Below, in pieces: positions 6,826-14,794 of a stretch of 37,512 nucleotides of DNA (the stretch's first letter is position 1; each line of letters starts with the position of its first letter). This DNA is from a virus. The notes beneath the pieces were generated by a model. It made no database searches, was not told the DNA's origin, and saw only the letters and a program-made list of their open reading frames with translations. Where the stretch lies: positions 1 through 37,512 of IMG/VR virus record IMGVR_UViG_3300045110_000153; one strand, written 5' to 3'. The position numbers and the translations under genes are program-made.

Positions 6826-8352
6826 ATGTCCGATATCGCTTCAAACCAGCCTGCGCCGACCAGCAATTCTAGTCCATTGACCCTACGCGACTACCAGAGC
6901 GAGGGCGTCGCCAATCTGCGCGACGCCTACCGCAAGGGCGCCCGCGCGCCGCTGTTCCAATTGGCCACGGGCGGCGGCAAGACGGTGGTGTTCTCCCACA
7001 TCGTGCAATCCGCCGCGGCCAAGGGCACGCGCACCCTGGTGCTGGCGCACAGGCGCGAACTGGTGAAGCAGGCTTCGCTGAATCTCGACTGGTGCGGCGT
7101 GGCGCACGGTATCATCGCCGCCGGTCAGGACCGCGACCACGATGCCATGGTTCTGGTCGGCTCGATTCAGACCGTGGTGAGGCGCCTGGAGATGCTGCCG
7201 CAGTTCGGCCTGATCGTCGCCGACGAGGCACACCACGCGGTCAGCAAGACATGGTCCGCCTTACTGGCATCACAGCCAAACGCCCGTTTGCTGGGCGTCA
7301 CAGCCACGCCACAGCGGCTGGACGGCAAGGGGCTTGGCAGTCACTGCGGCGGGCACTTCGACGCCCTGGTGTGCGGCCCAGCGACCCAGGCGCTGGTCGA
7401 CGCTGGGCACCTCGCCCCGCTCAAAGTCTACCTTCCAGCCGCGGCGATCGACGTGCGTGGCGTGCGCAAGATCGCCGGGGACTTCGCGGAAGACGAGCTT
7501 GAGGAGCGCGCTATGGGCGTGACCGGCGACGCGGTCGCCGAGTTCCAGGCGCTGCCCGCGGGCACCACGGCGATCGTGTTCTGCGTCACCGTCAAGCACG
7601 CCCAACAGGTTGCCGCGGCGTTCGCCGATGCCGGGTTCCGCGCTGCCTGCGTGCATGGCGCGACGCCCACCGTCGAGCGTGACGCGATGATCCAGGGGCT
7701 GGGCACCGGACAGGTTCAGGTGCTGACCTCGTGCGAGGTGATCAGCGAAGGCCTGGACGTGCCGTCTGTCGGCTGCGTGATCCTGCTGCGGCCCACCCAA
7801 TCCCTGACCATGTGCTTTCAGCAGATCGGGCGCGGCATGAGGCCGAAGGCGGATGGCTCGGCGCTGGTGGTGCTGGATCACGCCCGCAACTGCCTGATGC
7901 ACGGCCTGCCGACCGAGCCGATGACGTGGACGCTGGACGGGGTCGACAAGGATCTCACCAAGACGCCACCGAAGCCGTGGGAGTGCTTCTCGTGCAAGGT
8001 GCTGAACAGCCCCGCTCGACAGGACTGCGCCGCCTGCGGTGCCCCCAAGCCGTGGCTGTGCCCCAATGGCGAGTGCCGCACGCTCAACCCCGGCGACACC
8101 GAGACGTGCGTTGCCTGTGGCACCGAGCGGCCCCGGCGGCGCATCCTCCAGGCGGACGACGGCGCGATGGCGGAATATCGGCCTGAGGCCTACGCCCACA
8201 TCGTCAGGCTGAAATATCGCCAGTTGCTGGCGCGGCCCCGCACTGAGGCGGAGCTTGCGGCCTACGCCAGGGCGCACGGCTACAAGCCTGGGTGGGTCTA
8301 CTGGCGGCTGAAGGACCAGCAGGAGCAGTTTGGCCAGGGGAGGGCGGCATGA
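6826..8352 (+). CDS. SF2 DEAH-box helicase with C-terminal zinc ribbons
   Basis: A 508-residue superfamily 2 helicase. Visible motifs: Q-like 'LRDYQ' (20-24), Walker A TGGGKT (48-53), motif II DEAH (133-136), motif III-like V-T-A-T-P, and motif VI Q-x-x-G-R-G-x-R near 333-340. The two RecA folds are followed by Cys-rich segments from about residue 387 (C-x2-C...C-x2-C, then C-x4-C...C-x2-C), which look like two zinc ribbons. The C-terminal 'YKPGWVYWRLKDQQ' is a small helical tail found in related phage helicases. ATP-driven DNA remodelling in replication or repair is the likely role. It heads the long forward operon and overlaps the next gene by ATGA. Confidence 0.9.
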   Translation: MSDIASNQPAPTSNSSPLTLRDYQSEGVANLRDAYRKGARAPLFQLATGGGKTVVFSHIVQSAAAKGTRTLVLAHRRELVKQASLNLDWCGVAHGIIAAGQDRDHDAMVLVGSIQTVVRRLEMLPQFGLIVADEAHHAVSKTWSALLASQPNARLLGVTATPQRLDGKGLGSHCGGHFDALVCGPATQALVDAGHLAPLKVYLPAAAIDVRGVRKIAGDFAEDELEERAMGVTGDAVAEFQALPAGTTAIVFCVTVKHAQQVAAAFADAGFRAACVHGATPTVERDAMIQGLGTGQVQVLTSCEVISEGLDVPSVGCVILLRPTQSLTMCFQQIGRGMRPKADGSALVVLDHARNCLMHGLPTEPMTWTLDGVDKDLTKTPPKPWECFSCKVLNSPARQDCAACGAPKPWLCPNGECRTLNPGDTETCVACGTERPRRRILQADDGAMAEYRPEAYAHIVRLKYRQLLARPRTEAELAAYARAHGYKPGWVYWRLKDQQEQFGQGRAA

Positions 8353-8609
8353 GGGTCACGAGCGAAACCAGCGACGAAGCGATCGAGGGGATTGCCGACG
8401 CGCTATGGCCGTGCATCGAAGGAGACGTGGCAGAGGCGAAGATTGCGATATCGCTCGCTGGCCGCGCCTACCGGGCATTGCTGCGCAGCGGTCAGTCTCC
8501 GGTGCAGGCGGTCAAAACACTCAGCACCATCGCGGTGTTCGTGAGTGGGGAGGAGTTTAGTCAGGTCGACGGCCCACACGTCAAACCCAAGCGCGGGTGG
8601 CGGGCATGA
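8349..8609 (+). CDS. small helical protein, unknown
   Basis: An 86-residue protein from the ATG that overlaps the helicase stop, with GGAGGG six bases upstream. Mostly helical, acidic N terminus and basic C terminus. No family recognised. Confidence 0.65.
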   Translation: MRVTSETSDEAIEGIADALWPCIEGDVAEAKIAISLAGRAYRALLRSGQSPVQAVKTLSTIAVFVSGEEFSQVDGPHVKPKRGWRA

Positions 8610-8746
8610 GCGGTGAGCCGAAGTGGGAGAGTGTCACCATCTCGCTGGAGCGCATTCGCGTTCCTGGCGGTTGGCTCTACCGCACGCCGGGAGGCACGGT
8701 CCTGTGCTTCGTCCCCGAGCCGTCAGGCTGGGGCATGGGGCGGTGA
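8606..8746 (+). CDS. 46-residue microprotein
   Basis: A 46-residue frame (MSGEPKWESV...) joined by ATGA overlap to the gene before and by GTGA overlap to the gene after. It reads as a small beta-rich protein with 'GGWLYRTPGGTVLCFVPEP'. Its boundaries fit the overlap pattern of the operon exactly, which is the main support. Confidence 0.6.
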   Translation: MSGEPKWESVTISLERIRVPGGWLYRTPGGTVLCFVPEPSGWGMGR

Positions 8747-8835
8747 CGCCCCGCGGCGTGTTCATCCTGGCGCTGATCGCGGCGTTCTTCGCCGGGTGCG
8801 CGGTGGTGACGGAGATCACGCAATGGGCGGAGTGA
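8743..8835 (+). CDS. 30-residue single-span membrane or lipoprotein-like peptide
   Basis: From GTG 8743 (GTGA overlap) a 30-residue peptide MTPRGVFILALIAAFFAGCA... It is one hydrophobic segment ending in F-A-G-C, which resembles a weak lipobox. A spanin-like or signal-like role cannot be argued from this alone. Confidence 0.45.
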   Translation: MTPRGVFILALIAAFFAGCAVVTEITQWAE

Positions 8836-9029
8836 TCAGATGGCACGACCTGACCGACACCGAGTTGCTGACCATGCTGGCCAAGCATTTCGAGTTGATC
8901 AGCCGCCTCGCCCTGGCGGATGGCCCGATCAAGTGCAACGGCGTCCGCATCCCGAAGGCCCGCGCCATCGCGCTGGAGTGCAAGATGGCGCGCGAGCGCA
9001 TCCTGGCACATCTGGCGGGGGAGACATGA
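8823..9029 (+). CDS. small helical protein, unknown
   Basis: A 68-residue protein from ATG 8823 with GGAG eight bases upstream. It overlaps the preceding peptide by 13 bases and the next gene by four. A long helix pair ('LLTMLAKHFELISRLAL', 'ARAIALECKMARERILAHL') dominates. No family recognised. Confidence 0.6.
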   Translation: MGGVIRWHDLTDTELLTMLAKHFELISRLALADGPIKCNGVRIPKARAIALECKMARERILAHLAGET

Positions 9030-9238
9030 GCGACGACGACAAGCTGCCCAAGGCTGTATGGACAGGTGTATTTACGATCTGGGGCATCGACCTGCACTGC
9101 CACGTGCTGGACGACGGCCAGCGGGTGATCGACGTGGACGATTTCCACAAGTTCATCGACGCGATGGCGGACGGCGTGCCGATGGCGGACGACCCTGACC
9201 TGATGGCGTTCCTCAAATGGCAGAAAGGCCACAACTGA
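9026..9238 (+). CDS. small acidic protein, unknown
   Basis: A 70-residue acidic protein with GGGGGAGA ahead of its ATG, overlapping the previous stop by four bases. It has a central beta hairpin ('GIDLHCHVLDDGQRVIDVDDF') and a helix rich in Asp. Unknown function. Confidence 0.65.
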   Translation: MSDDDKLPKAVWTGVFTIWGIDLHCHVLDDGQRVIDVDDFHKFIDAMADGVPMADDPDLMAFLKWQKGHN

Positions 9239-9477
9239 TGGCCCGCATGAACAAGACCGGCAAGCATATCTGCAATCCGCGCCTGCCCGAGGCGCACGCG
9301 ATCAACAACCAGCCATGGCAACCATTGCCGGGACAGGTCAAGAAGTTCTGCCCCAACTGCGAGTTCTGGTATGCCACTGCGCGGCGCGGCCAGGAGATCT
9401 GCCACGACTGCGAGGACAAGGCGCGCAAGGGCCACGTCTACGGCGCGCTGCGGCAACCGACAGGGAGGGAGCTATGA
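9238..9477 (+). CDS. zinc-ribbon phage protein
   Basis: A 79-residue protein with two clear knuckles, C-P-N-C and C-H-D-C, around a 19-residue spacer: a classic small zinc ribbon. The ATG at 9238 shares a base with the previous TGA. An in-frame ATG at 9217 is possible but would lie inside the upstream gene. Role unknown. Confidence 0.7.
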   Translation: MARMNKTGKHICNPRLPEAHAINNQPWQPLPGQVKKFCPNCEFWYATARRGQEICHDCEDKARKGHVYGALRQPTGREL

Positions 9478-9866
9478 GTAAAGACAGCGACGAGTGGACC
9501 AGGGTGCTGGCTGAGGCGCTGAACAATCCTGAGGGCCGCGAGCGAGGGACTGAGATGGCACGCATGAAGAAGAAGCAATACACGATCAGCGAGGACCAAG
9601 CGCAGTGGGAGGCCGAGCAATTCGTAAAGGAGGAGACGAGGCAATACACGATCAGCGTTCTGAGGCGCGACCCCGGGCTGGCGGGCAAGCAGATCGCTGT
9701 CAATCAGGTCGATTACAACTGGCTCAATTTCGCCTGCGGGCTGCGCATCAACTGTGCGACCGGCGAGGTGGTGATCCCAGAGGATCTGGATCTGGACGAG
9801 GCATGGCGCCAGTTCTGGGAAGGCCTCGCGCGCGTGCATCCATCCAGGCCGGTTGGCTTCGGATGA
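9474..9866 (+). CDS. phage protein, unknown
   Basis: A 130-residue protein with GGGAGG before the ATG and ATGA overlaps at both ends. It has a charged N-terminal helix with an internal duplication ('KKQYTISEDQAQWEAEQF' and 'TRQYTISVLRRD') and then a mixed alpha/beta segment. No family recognised. Confidence 0.65.
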   Translation: MSKDSDEWTRVLAEALNNPEGRERGTEMARMKKKQYTISEDQAQWEAEQFVKEETRQYTISVLRRDPGLAGKQIAVNQVDYNWLNFACGLRINCATGEVVIPEDLDLDEAWRQFWEGLARVHPSRPVGFG

Positions 9867-10228
9867 TCAACCTCTACGACCTCAACCAGTATCGCATCAC
9901 CGATCCTGACGAACTGGTGCATACCGGTGGCTGGGCCGGTGACGAGGATCACGGCAGCTTCATCATCCAAAGCCCGGTCGACGGCGCCAAGATGGTGGTG
10001 ATCGCGTCGAACGACGCGGGCTGGGACCACGTGTCGGTCTCACGCAAGGCCCGCATGCCAAACTGGATCGAGATGAGCTTCGTCCATCGTAAGTTCTTCA
10101 AGCCGGATGAGGTGTGTATACAACTGCATCTACCGGAAGATCGCCACATCAACATCCACCCCCTGGTTCTCCATATCTGGCGGTCGCATACACAGGCGTA
10201 TGAACTACCGCCAAGGATCTTCGTGTGA
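9863..10228 (+). CDS. DUF7694-like phage protein
   Basis: A 121-residue protein whose central part ('WDHVSVS', 'MPNWIEMSFVHRKFF', 'DEVCIQLHLPEDRHINIHPLVLHIW') matches my recollection of the widespread phage family DUF7694, which conserves W-x-H-V-S-V-S, P-x-W-x-E-M, Q-x-H-x-P and L-H-L-W. The function of the family is not known to me. It overlaps neighbours by four bases and one base. Confidence 0.65.
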   Translation: MINLYDLNQYRITDPDELVHTGGWAGDEDHGSFIIQSPVDGAKMVVIASNDAGWDHVSVSRKARMPNWIEMSFVHRKFFKPDEVCIQLHLPEDRHINIHPLVLHIWRSHTQAYELPPRIFV

Positions 10229-10323
10229 TGCTGATGTTCATCCCATGCCGCTTCTGCGGTCGACCGCTGGTGTGGCTGAACGCGCGCTGGCACTGCAACA
10301 CGTGCGACGGAGACCGTCCCTGA
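10228..10323 (+). CDS. 31-residue zinc-ribbon microprotein
   Basis: The frame MLMFIPCRFC... is 31 residues with C-R-F-C and C-N-T-C separated by 13 residues, a minimal zinc ribbon. Its ATG shares one base with the previous TGA, and its TGA shares one base with the next ATG, the junction style used across this operon. Confidence 0.6.
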   Translation: MLMFIPCRFCGRPLVWLNARWHCNTCDGDRP

Positions 10324-10754
10324 TGCCCGCCACGCCGCTGATCCTGGGCGCCACGCAGAAGGCCCAGCTTGGCACGCTGCGGGCGTATGCCGTGGCCAAT
10401 CCGATCGATGTGCTTGAGGTCAGGGAACAGGTGAAGACCGAAGCGGGCAAGGCGGCGCACATCAAGCGCATGATGCGGCACTTCACCGCCAAGATCCCCG
10501 CCGCGTTCATGGTGACGTTCTCGATCGAAACCGGCCATGGCTCGGGCGTCTGCCGTCATCTCAGCGTCTCGGTGCTGCGCCGGGGCCGCACGCCGACGCC
10601 AGAGGCGGTGTGGCTGTTGGCGGAACTGATGGGCTTCCAGGGCGGGCTGGAGGCCTGCGCGATCTGGGAGGAGGGCATCGGTGCCGGTGATGTCGCCATC
10701 AACGTGGTGCAGCCGGTGGCGCTCGATGTCAGCACCATGAAGGTGATGCAATGA
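10323..10754 (+). CDS. phage protein, unknown
   Basis: A 143-residue protein coupled to both neighbours (TGATG, ATGA), with GGAGA upstream of the start. It contains 'VTFSIETGHGSGVCRHLSVSV' and later G-F-Q-G-G, motifs I associate with uncharacterised phage proteins found next to DUF7694 proteins. No enzyme motif seen. Confidence 0.65.
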   Translation: MPATPLILGATQKAQLGTLRAYAVANPIDVLEVREQVKTEAGKAAHIKRMMRHFTAKIPAAFMVTFSIETGHGSGVCRHLSVSVLRRGRTPTPEAVWLLAELMGFQGGLEACAIWEEGIGAGDVAINVVQPVALDVSTMKVMQ

Positions 10755-10957
10755 ACCCGGTCGAGGTGGAAAATGCACGCGCGTATATACGCTACTTCCG
10801 CGCCCACGTGCTGCCGGGAACCGATCACGCCAAGACCAGCGATGGGCGCACCATTTGGCTGGATTGCATGAGCGATGAGGACGCGGTGTTCGTGGCGGCG
10901 GAGTTCAAACGGATGGAGGGCGAGGCGGCGAAAAGACGGCGGGTGAGGGATAGCTGA
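10751..10957 (+). CDS. small protein, unknown
   Basis: A 68-residue protein with AAGGTGA upstream and ATGA overlap. It has two helices flanking an extended 'DGRTIWLDCMSDEDAVFVA' segment and a basic C-terminal tail. No family recognised. Confidence 0.6.
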   Translation: MNPVEVENARAYIRYFRAHVLPGTDHAKTSDGRTIWLDCMSDEDAVFVAAEFKRMEGEAAKRRRVRDS

Positions 10958-10958
10958 G

Positions 10959-11372
10959 ATGTCAGGACACAAACCAACGCTGTGCATCGATTTTGACGGG
11001 TGTATACATGCGTATAGACGCGGTTGGCTGGACGGCGCGATCTACGACGATGTGGTGCCGGGGTTCTTCGAGTGGGCCGCGCTGGCCAAGGATCACTTCA
11101 AGCTGGTGATCTACAGTAGCCGGTCGAAGGAGCCGAACGCGCGTAGAGATATGGAAGCGTGGCTTCTCGTGCAGCACAGAAGATGGGTCGAGACGGAGTG
11201 GAATGGCGGCGCGGTTATTGACCCGGCCCATTTCGAGTTCGCCCATGAGAAGCCGCCCGCGTGGCTCACCATCGATGATCGGTGCATTCGCTTTGATGGT
11301 AGCTGGAACACCGGACGGCTGACGCCGGAAGCAATGTTGGCGTTCAAGCCGTGGACGCAGCGCGCCACCTGA
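10959..11372 (+). CDS. HAD-superfamily phosphatase-like protein
   Basis: A 137-residue protein with the haloacid dehalogenase layout: motif I D-F-D-G (residues 11-14) in 'CIDFDGCIHAY', motif II-like 'LVIYSSRS', and a later 'LTIDDRCIRFDG' that supplies the acidic motif. Small phage HAD proteins are often predicted 5'-nucleotidases or polynucleotide phosphatases. The exact substrate is not readable. The first Asp is the expected nucleophile. Confidence 0.8.
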   Translation: MSGHKPTLCIDFDGCIHAYRRGWLDGAIYDDVVPGFFEWAALAKDHFKLVIYSSRSKEPNARRDMEAWLLVQHRRWVETEWNGGAVIDPAHFEFAHEKPPAWLTIDDRCIRFDGSWNTGRLTPEAMLAFKPWTQRAT

Positions 11373-11941
11373 TGGCCCGCACGCGGACCCTGCCGCCGCT
11401 CGACTCGGAAGATCCGCAGCCGCGGCATGCCATGCGCGGCGACTGGGTTGACCCTGACGACACCCGTCCCAATGCGTCGAAGACGCCACGCAAGGTGCAT
11501 GGCTGGAGGACATACTGTCCATTGCGCAAGATGAGCGGCCATCCAAGTTCCGGCATGTCCATCCAGCACATCATGGCGGCGGACAAGTTCCGCGAACAGG
11601 TCGACCTCGCGATGCTGGGCTACTCCAGCGAACGACCGTTGATCTACGTGGCGCAGTTCCCGCTGCCGCGGTGGGGCATGGGACCGGCGGCGGTGGCGCA
11701 GCTTGTCGCGGTGCGTGACGTGCGGCGGGTGATGCGGCTGTTCACCACACCGCAGCTTGCCATGATCGAAATGATATTGTTGCGCAATCTGAGCGTGCGG
11801 CAATGGTGCGCGCATGGCGGGGTGCCATTGAATCAGGCGCAGGAAAAGCGGAAGCTGATGGCGATCCTCGACCGTCTGGTGGAGTATTACGACGCCGAAC
11901 TGAAAGACGAGATCATCCAGGGCAGGAGACTAGCACCATGA
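11372..11941 (+). CDS. possible HTH regulator-like phage protein (weak DUF6456 resemblance)
   Basis: A 189-residue protein starting at the ATG sharing a base with the previous TGA. The C-terminal 70 residues ('RDVRRVMRLFTTPQLAMIE...LDRLVEYYDAEL') have the helical pattern of a helix-turn-helix and weakly recall the alphaproteobacterial DUF6456 family. The position in a phage middle operon would suit a late regulator. This is a low-certainty inference. Confidence 0.5.
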   Translation: MARTRTLPPLDSEDPQPRHAMRGDWVDPDDTRPNASKTPRKVHGWRTYCPLRKMSGHPSSGMSIQHIMAADKFREQVDLAMLGYSSERPLIYVAQFPLPRWGMGPAAVAQLVAVRDVRRVMRLFTTPQLAMIEMILLRNLSVRQWCAHGGVPLNQAQEKRKLMAILDRLVEYYDAELKDEIIQGRRLAP

Positions 11942-12165
11942 GTGACGAAGCACAGATCGAGCGGCGCGACCCCGAGCAGGATTTCGGGATGAACCTCCAA
12001 ATGGCCAACGGCGTCTACGTCCAGGCAACCTATCCGGCGGGCGACGACGACCGCGACATTCGGTTCGACTGGGAGGTGATCGAGCGGGTGGCGGCGGCGC
12101 AGGGCGGCGACAATTATCTGGCGCGGTGCCTGATCCTGGCGCGCGATCGGGAGATCCCGCGATGA
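11938..12165 (+). CDS. small acidic protein, unknown
   Basis: A 75-residue protein with AGGAGA nine bases before the ATG and ATGA overlaps at both ends. It has a beta-rich middle ('NGVYVQATYPAGDDDRDIRFDWEV') and a C-terminal helix. No family recognised. Confidence 0.65.
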   Translation: MSDEAQIERRDPEQDFGMNLQMANGVYVQATYPAGDDDRDIRFDWEVIERVAAAQGGDNYLARCLILARDREIPR

Positions 12166-12404
12166 CGAACCTGAACGCTCAACCGCTGGAATACGATTGG
12201 CGGCGCACGCGGTATCTGCCAGAGCATATATACGATTGTAGCCACTGCCAGACCCCGCTTGAGACTCTTCGCGAAGGGATGATGCTGCTTCCTGGCAATT
12301 TTGCCCATCCCGGCAGGTCCGCTTTGCTGTGCCAACGCTGCACCGGGCTGTTCTGGGACGCGGAGGCACGCAACGAACGGCTGGCGCAGGAAGCGGGCTA
12401 CTGA
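12162..12404 (+). CDS. zinc-knuckle protein, unknown
   Basis: An 80-residue protein with GGGAGA before the start, overlapping the previous stop by four bases. It carries C-S-H-C and C-Q-R-C, a four-Cys zinc site, separated by a beta-rich segment. Unknown role. Confidence 0.65.
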   Translation: MTNLNAQPLEYDWRRTRYLPEHIYDCSHCQTPLETLREGMMLLPGNFAHPGRSALLCQRCTGLFWDAEARNERLAQEAGY

Positions 12405-12406
12405 TC

Positions 12407-12661
12407 ATGAAACCACCCAGACCGCCGCTGGTGCCGCTGGCCTATATTTTCACCGAACTGTGGGATGCATTCCTCGACGGCTACGCGATGGAAGGTTTCG
12501 ACATGGAACGCGTGCTGGAGATGTCAGGTCTCGCCACGTGGCGCGAGGCAAACGAGGACGACGTTAAGAATACCAAGATCGACCTTGAGGTCGGTGATCC
12601 AATTCTCTGCTTGACGGAGGAAGGAAAGAAGATCGTCATGGAGGGACGCAAGACAAAATAA
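12407..12661 (+). CDS. small protein, unknown
   Basis: An 84-residue protein starting two bases after the previous stop. Its C terminus ('VGDPILCLTEEGKKIV') resembles the wing and last helix of a winged-helix fold. The N terminus is hydrophobic but not a convincing membrane segment. Confidence 0.55.
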   Translation: MKPPRPPLVPLAYIFTELWDAFLDGYAMEGFDMERVLEMSGLATWREANEDDVKNTKIDLEVGDPILCLTEEGKKIVMEGRKTK

Positions 12662-12677
12662 CCTGGGGCGCGTCAGC

Positions 12678-13703
12678 ATGGATGACAAAGCACGCGAGAT
12701 GGATGTGGAGCGTCGGTTGCAGCGGTTCGGCCTGCACTGGCACAGCGAGGACAGGGTGGAGTTTTCCGACATCGCGCCCGATCCTAATCCGGCGCGCTGG
12801 GAAACGCGCTACGACGAGAAGCACAAGGAAGAGATCGCGATGGCGATCTGCAATGGCGGCGCGGTGCCTGCTCTGCTGCTCTACAAGCCGCCCGGTGCAA
12901 CGCGCTACCGCCCTCTGGGGGGTCGGCACCGCATGGAAGCAGCCCAAGGTCTCGGCGAGACCGGTTGGCCCGCCTACGTGATCGATGAGCCGCTCGATGA
13001 GTTCCTGCTGGAGGCGCTGCCGATCTATGACAATGTCGGTGCCAAGAAGGCCTACACCAGACAGCAACGGCTGGAGTTCGCCGCTCATCTCTACGCTTTC
13101 AAGGACCGCGACCCCACCAAGATCGCGGCAGAATTGCAACTCAAGCCGAACGAGGTCACCCAGCATATCGAATTGCTGGCGGCGATGAACCGGGCGCACG
13201 ATCTGGCCATCCCATCCGATACGTTGCAGGCGCTGGACCCGAAGATCCTGATCAGCGCCAACAAGTCACTGCCGCTCGCCCTGGTGTTCAAGGCAACCGT
13301 CGAGACGCTGGCATTTACCGAATTGCAATATACCCTGGCGAAGTCGCTGATCAACAATGCCGCCAATGCCGAGAGCGAAACCGAGGCTCTGGCGGTGCTG
13401 CGGGAGATCTACGAAAAGCACAAGGCGGAACTGGAGCGGCGCAAGAACGGCGGCAAGCGCAATGGCCAGACCCTGGCGCAGAAGATCAAGACCCCGATGG
13501 AGCGGGTCGAAAAGTTATGGCCTGGGCGTATTGAGTTGCTGGAGATCAACGCGCACAACACTGAGTTTATCAGCCAGCTTGAGCATGCCGCGCGAAAGGC
13601 TCGCGAGGTCGCAGACGAGGTGATCCAACGATGCTTGCAAGTGATCTCGATGCGGGCACAGTCGGCGGGCCTGAGTCCGCCGGGGAGTGGCGCAGTGCAT
13701 TAA
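12678..13703 (+). CDS. ParB-like DNA-binding protein
   Basis: A 341-residue protein of the ParB N-terminal fold: 'ALLLYKPPGATRYRPLGGRHRMEAA' holds the GGRHR box (about residues 80-84), related to the GERR/GxHR box of ParB. A helical region follows ('RQQRLEFAAHLYAF', 'DPTKIAAELQLKPNEVTQHIELLAAM', about 120-175) that reads as a helix-turn-helix. The C-terminal part is coiled and basic. ParB-like phage proteins can act in partition, as CTP switches or as regulators. No ParA gene is present here, so plasmid-style partition is not supported in this window. It overlaps the next gene by 73 bases. Confidence 0.8.
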   Translation: MDDKAREMDVERRLQRFGLHWHSEDRVEFSDIAPDPNPARWETRYDEKHKEEIAMAICNGGAVPALLLYKPPGATRYRPLGGRHRMEAAQGLGETGWPAYVIDEPLDEFLLEALPIYDNVGAKKAYTRQQRLEFAAHLYAFKDRDPTKIAAELQLKPNEVTQHIELLAAMNRAHDLAIPSDTLQALDPKILISANKSLPLALVFKATVETLAFTELQYTLAKSLINNAANAESETEALAVLREIYEKHKAELERRKNGGKRNGQTLAQKIKTPMERVEKLWPGRIELLEINAHNTEFISQLEHAARKAREVADEVIQRCLQVISMRAQSAGLSPPGSGAVH

Positions 13704-14311
13704 GGGCGTTCCTGACCGAACGGCTAAACTACCCGCCTGCCAGCTTCGGCGAGATTATCGATTGCTTCGCTCCCAGCGTGCCGCGTTACGAGGTGGAACG
13801 GTTCTGGCACGAACATCACCCCAACGACGATGGGGTGGTCGGGGTGAACCGCAAGATGGCGGATCTGCTGCATCATGAGCTTACCCGGTATCGTCTCATG
13901 GTCACTGCGCCAGTGGGCGCCAAGGGCAAGTCGTGGACGCGCGAGCATACCGTCCAGGGGATCGGGCAGACCTGTCCTGCCTGCCATCGGGTGTTTCTCA
14001 GTGTGCGCAGCAAGACCGAGACCTGTTCGGTGAAGTGCGGACGGCTTATGTTTGAGGCCCGCAAGCCCGCTGGCGAACCGCAGGCGGCGAAACCGCGAAG
14101 GACCACGATCATGCCAGCAGGGCGCCATCCCGAGATCACCGCGATGGAAACCATCTTTGAGACCTTGCGCCGACTGCCCAATCAGGCGGCGCGCGAGCGC
14201 GTCATGATCCATGTCACGCAATTGCTGGAAGACGTGGTGGAGGAGGCGGAGGTAGCGCCCGTGACCGGTAATGGCCGCGCCGAAGATGATTTTGTGCCAG
14301 TAGCGCACTGA
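13631..14311 (+). CDS. zinc-ribbon phage protein, unknown
   Basis: A 226-residue protein beginning inside the ParB-like gene. GAGGTGATC eight bases before the ATG supports this start despite the unusual 73-bp overlap. Around residues 116-140 it has C-x2-C...C-x3-C, a zinc ribbon. The C-terminal part has a helix ('NQAARERVMIHVTQLLEDVVEE'). Function unknown. Confidence 0.65.
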   Translation: MLASDLDAGTVGGPESAGEWRSALRAFLTERLNYPPASFGEIIDCFAPSVPRYEVERFWHEHHPNDDGVVGVNRKMADLLHHELTRYRLMVTAPVGAKGKSWTREHTVQGIGQTCPACHRVFLSVRSKTETCSVKCGRLMFEARKPAGEPQAAKPRRTTIMPAGRHPEITAMETIFETLRRLPNQAARERVMIHVTQLLEDVVEEAEVAPVTGNGRAEDDFVPVAH

Positions 14312-14530
14312 ATGTCACGCGTTCTGATGCGGGTGATGGTGGTGGAGGACAACGAGGGCACCATCACGGTGCGTCTCGGCGTCGCCGACGAGCATACCGC
14401 GCACTGTCCCAATTGCATGGCGATGTTTGCGCTGCGCCTGTCCAACGCCTTCCTGGGCGCGATCGAGGAGATGCGCCAGGACGCCAGCGAGGGCAATGCC
14501 GATGAGCAACCCGGCCACGCGCTGCACTAG
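14312..14530 (+). CDS. small Cys-containing protein, unknown
   Basis: A 72-residue protein whose ATG follows the previous TGA directly. A beta-rich N terminus, H-C-P-N-C and a helix follow. No family recognised. Confidence 0.55.
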   Translation: MSRVLMRVMVVEDNEGTITVRLGVADEHTAHCPNCMAMFALRLSNAFLGAIEEMRQDASEGNADEQPGHALH

Positions 14531-14546
14531 CGGGAGGATACAGGTG

Positions 14547-14792
14547 ATGGTGGAAGGCTTACCGGTGCATGGCTACGTCGATCAGCCGCAGTCGTCGGTC
14601 GATCTGGTGAACATTCAGAAGGTCGCGGAGGAACAGCTACTGCGCCATCTCGACGCCATGCGGGACGCGGGGCACCAGTATGACCAAAGATGGCTCGCCC
14701 TCGCCCGCACGCATTTTCAGATGGCGTATATGTTCCTCAACCGCGCGGTGTTCCAGCCGCAGCGCATCAAGCTGCCGGATGATGGCGGCTGA
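14547..14792 (+). CDS. acb2-like: Acb2/Tad1-like cyclic-oligonucleotide sponge (anti-CBASS candidate)
   Basis: An 81-residue protein with GGGAGG ahead of the ATG. The sequence has the Acb2/Tad1 hairpin layout: 'GYVDQPQSSVDLVNIQKVAEE' then 'QYDQRWLALARTHFQMAYMFLNRAVFQP'. Acb2 proteins form small oligomers that bind the cyclic nucleotide signals of CBASS (and Tad1 those of Thoeris), stopping abortive defence. In phage PaMx33 Acb2, Tyr11 and Lys26 are recalled as key ligand residues. Tyr10 and Lys25 here have the same 15-residue spacing. It is followed by a shorter paralogue and a crAss001_48-related gene, a neighbourhood often seen in phages. The family call is good; ligand choice is unknown. 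Confidence 0.8.
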   Translation: MVEGLPVHGYVDQPQSSVDLVNIQKVAEEQLLRHLDAMRDAGHQYDQRWLALARTHFQMAYMFLNRAVFQPQRIKLPDDGG

Positions 14793-14794
14793 AC

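Noticed and set aside
7270-8277. Reverse open frame of 335 codons
   Set aside because: Antisense shadow of the DEAH helicase, caused by high G+C.
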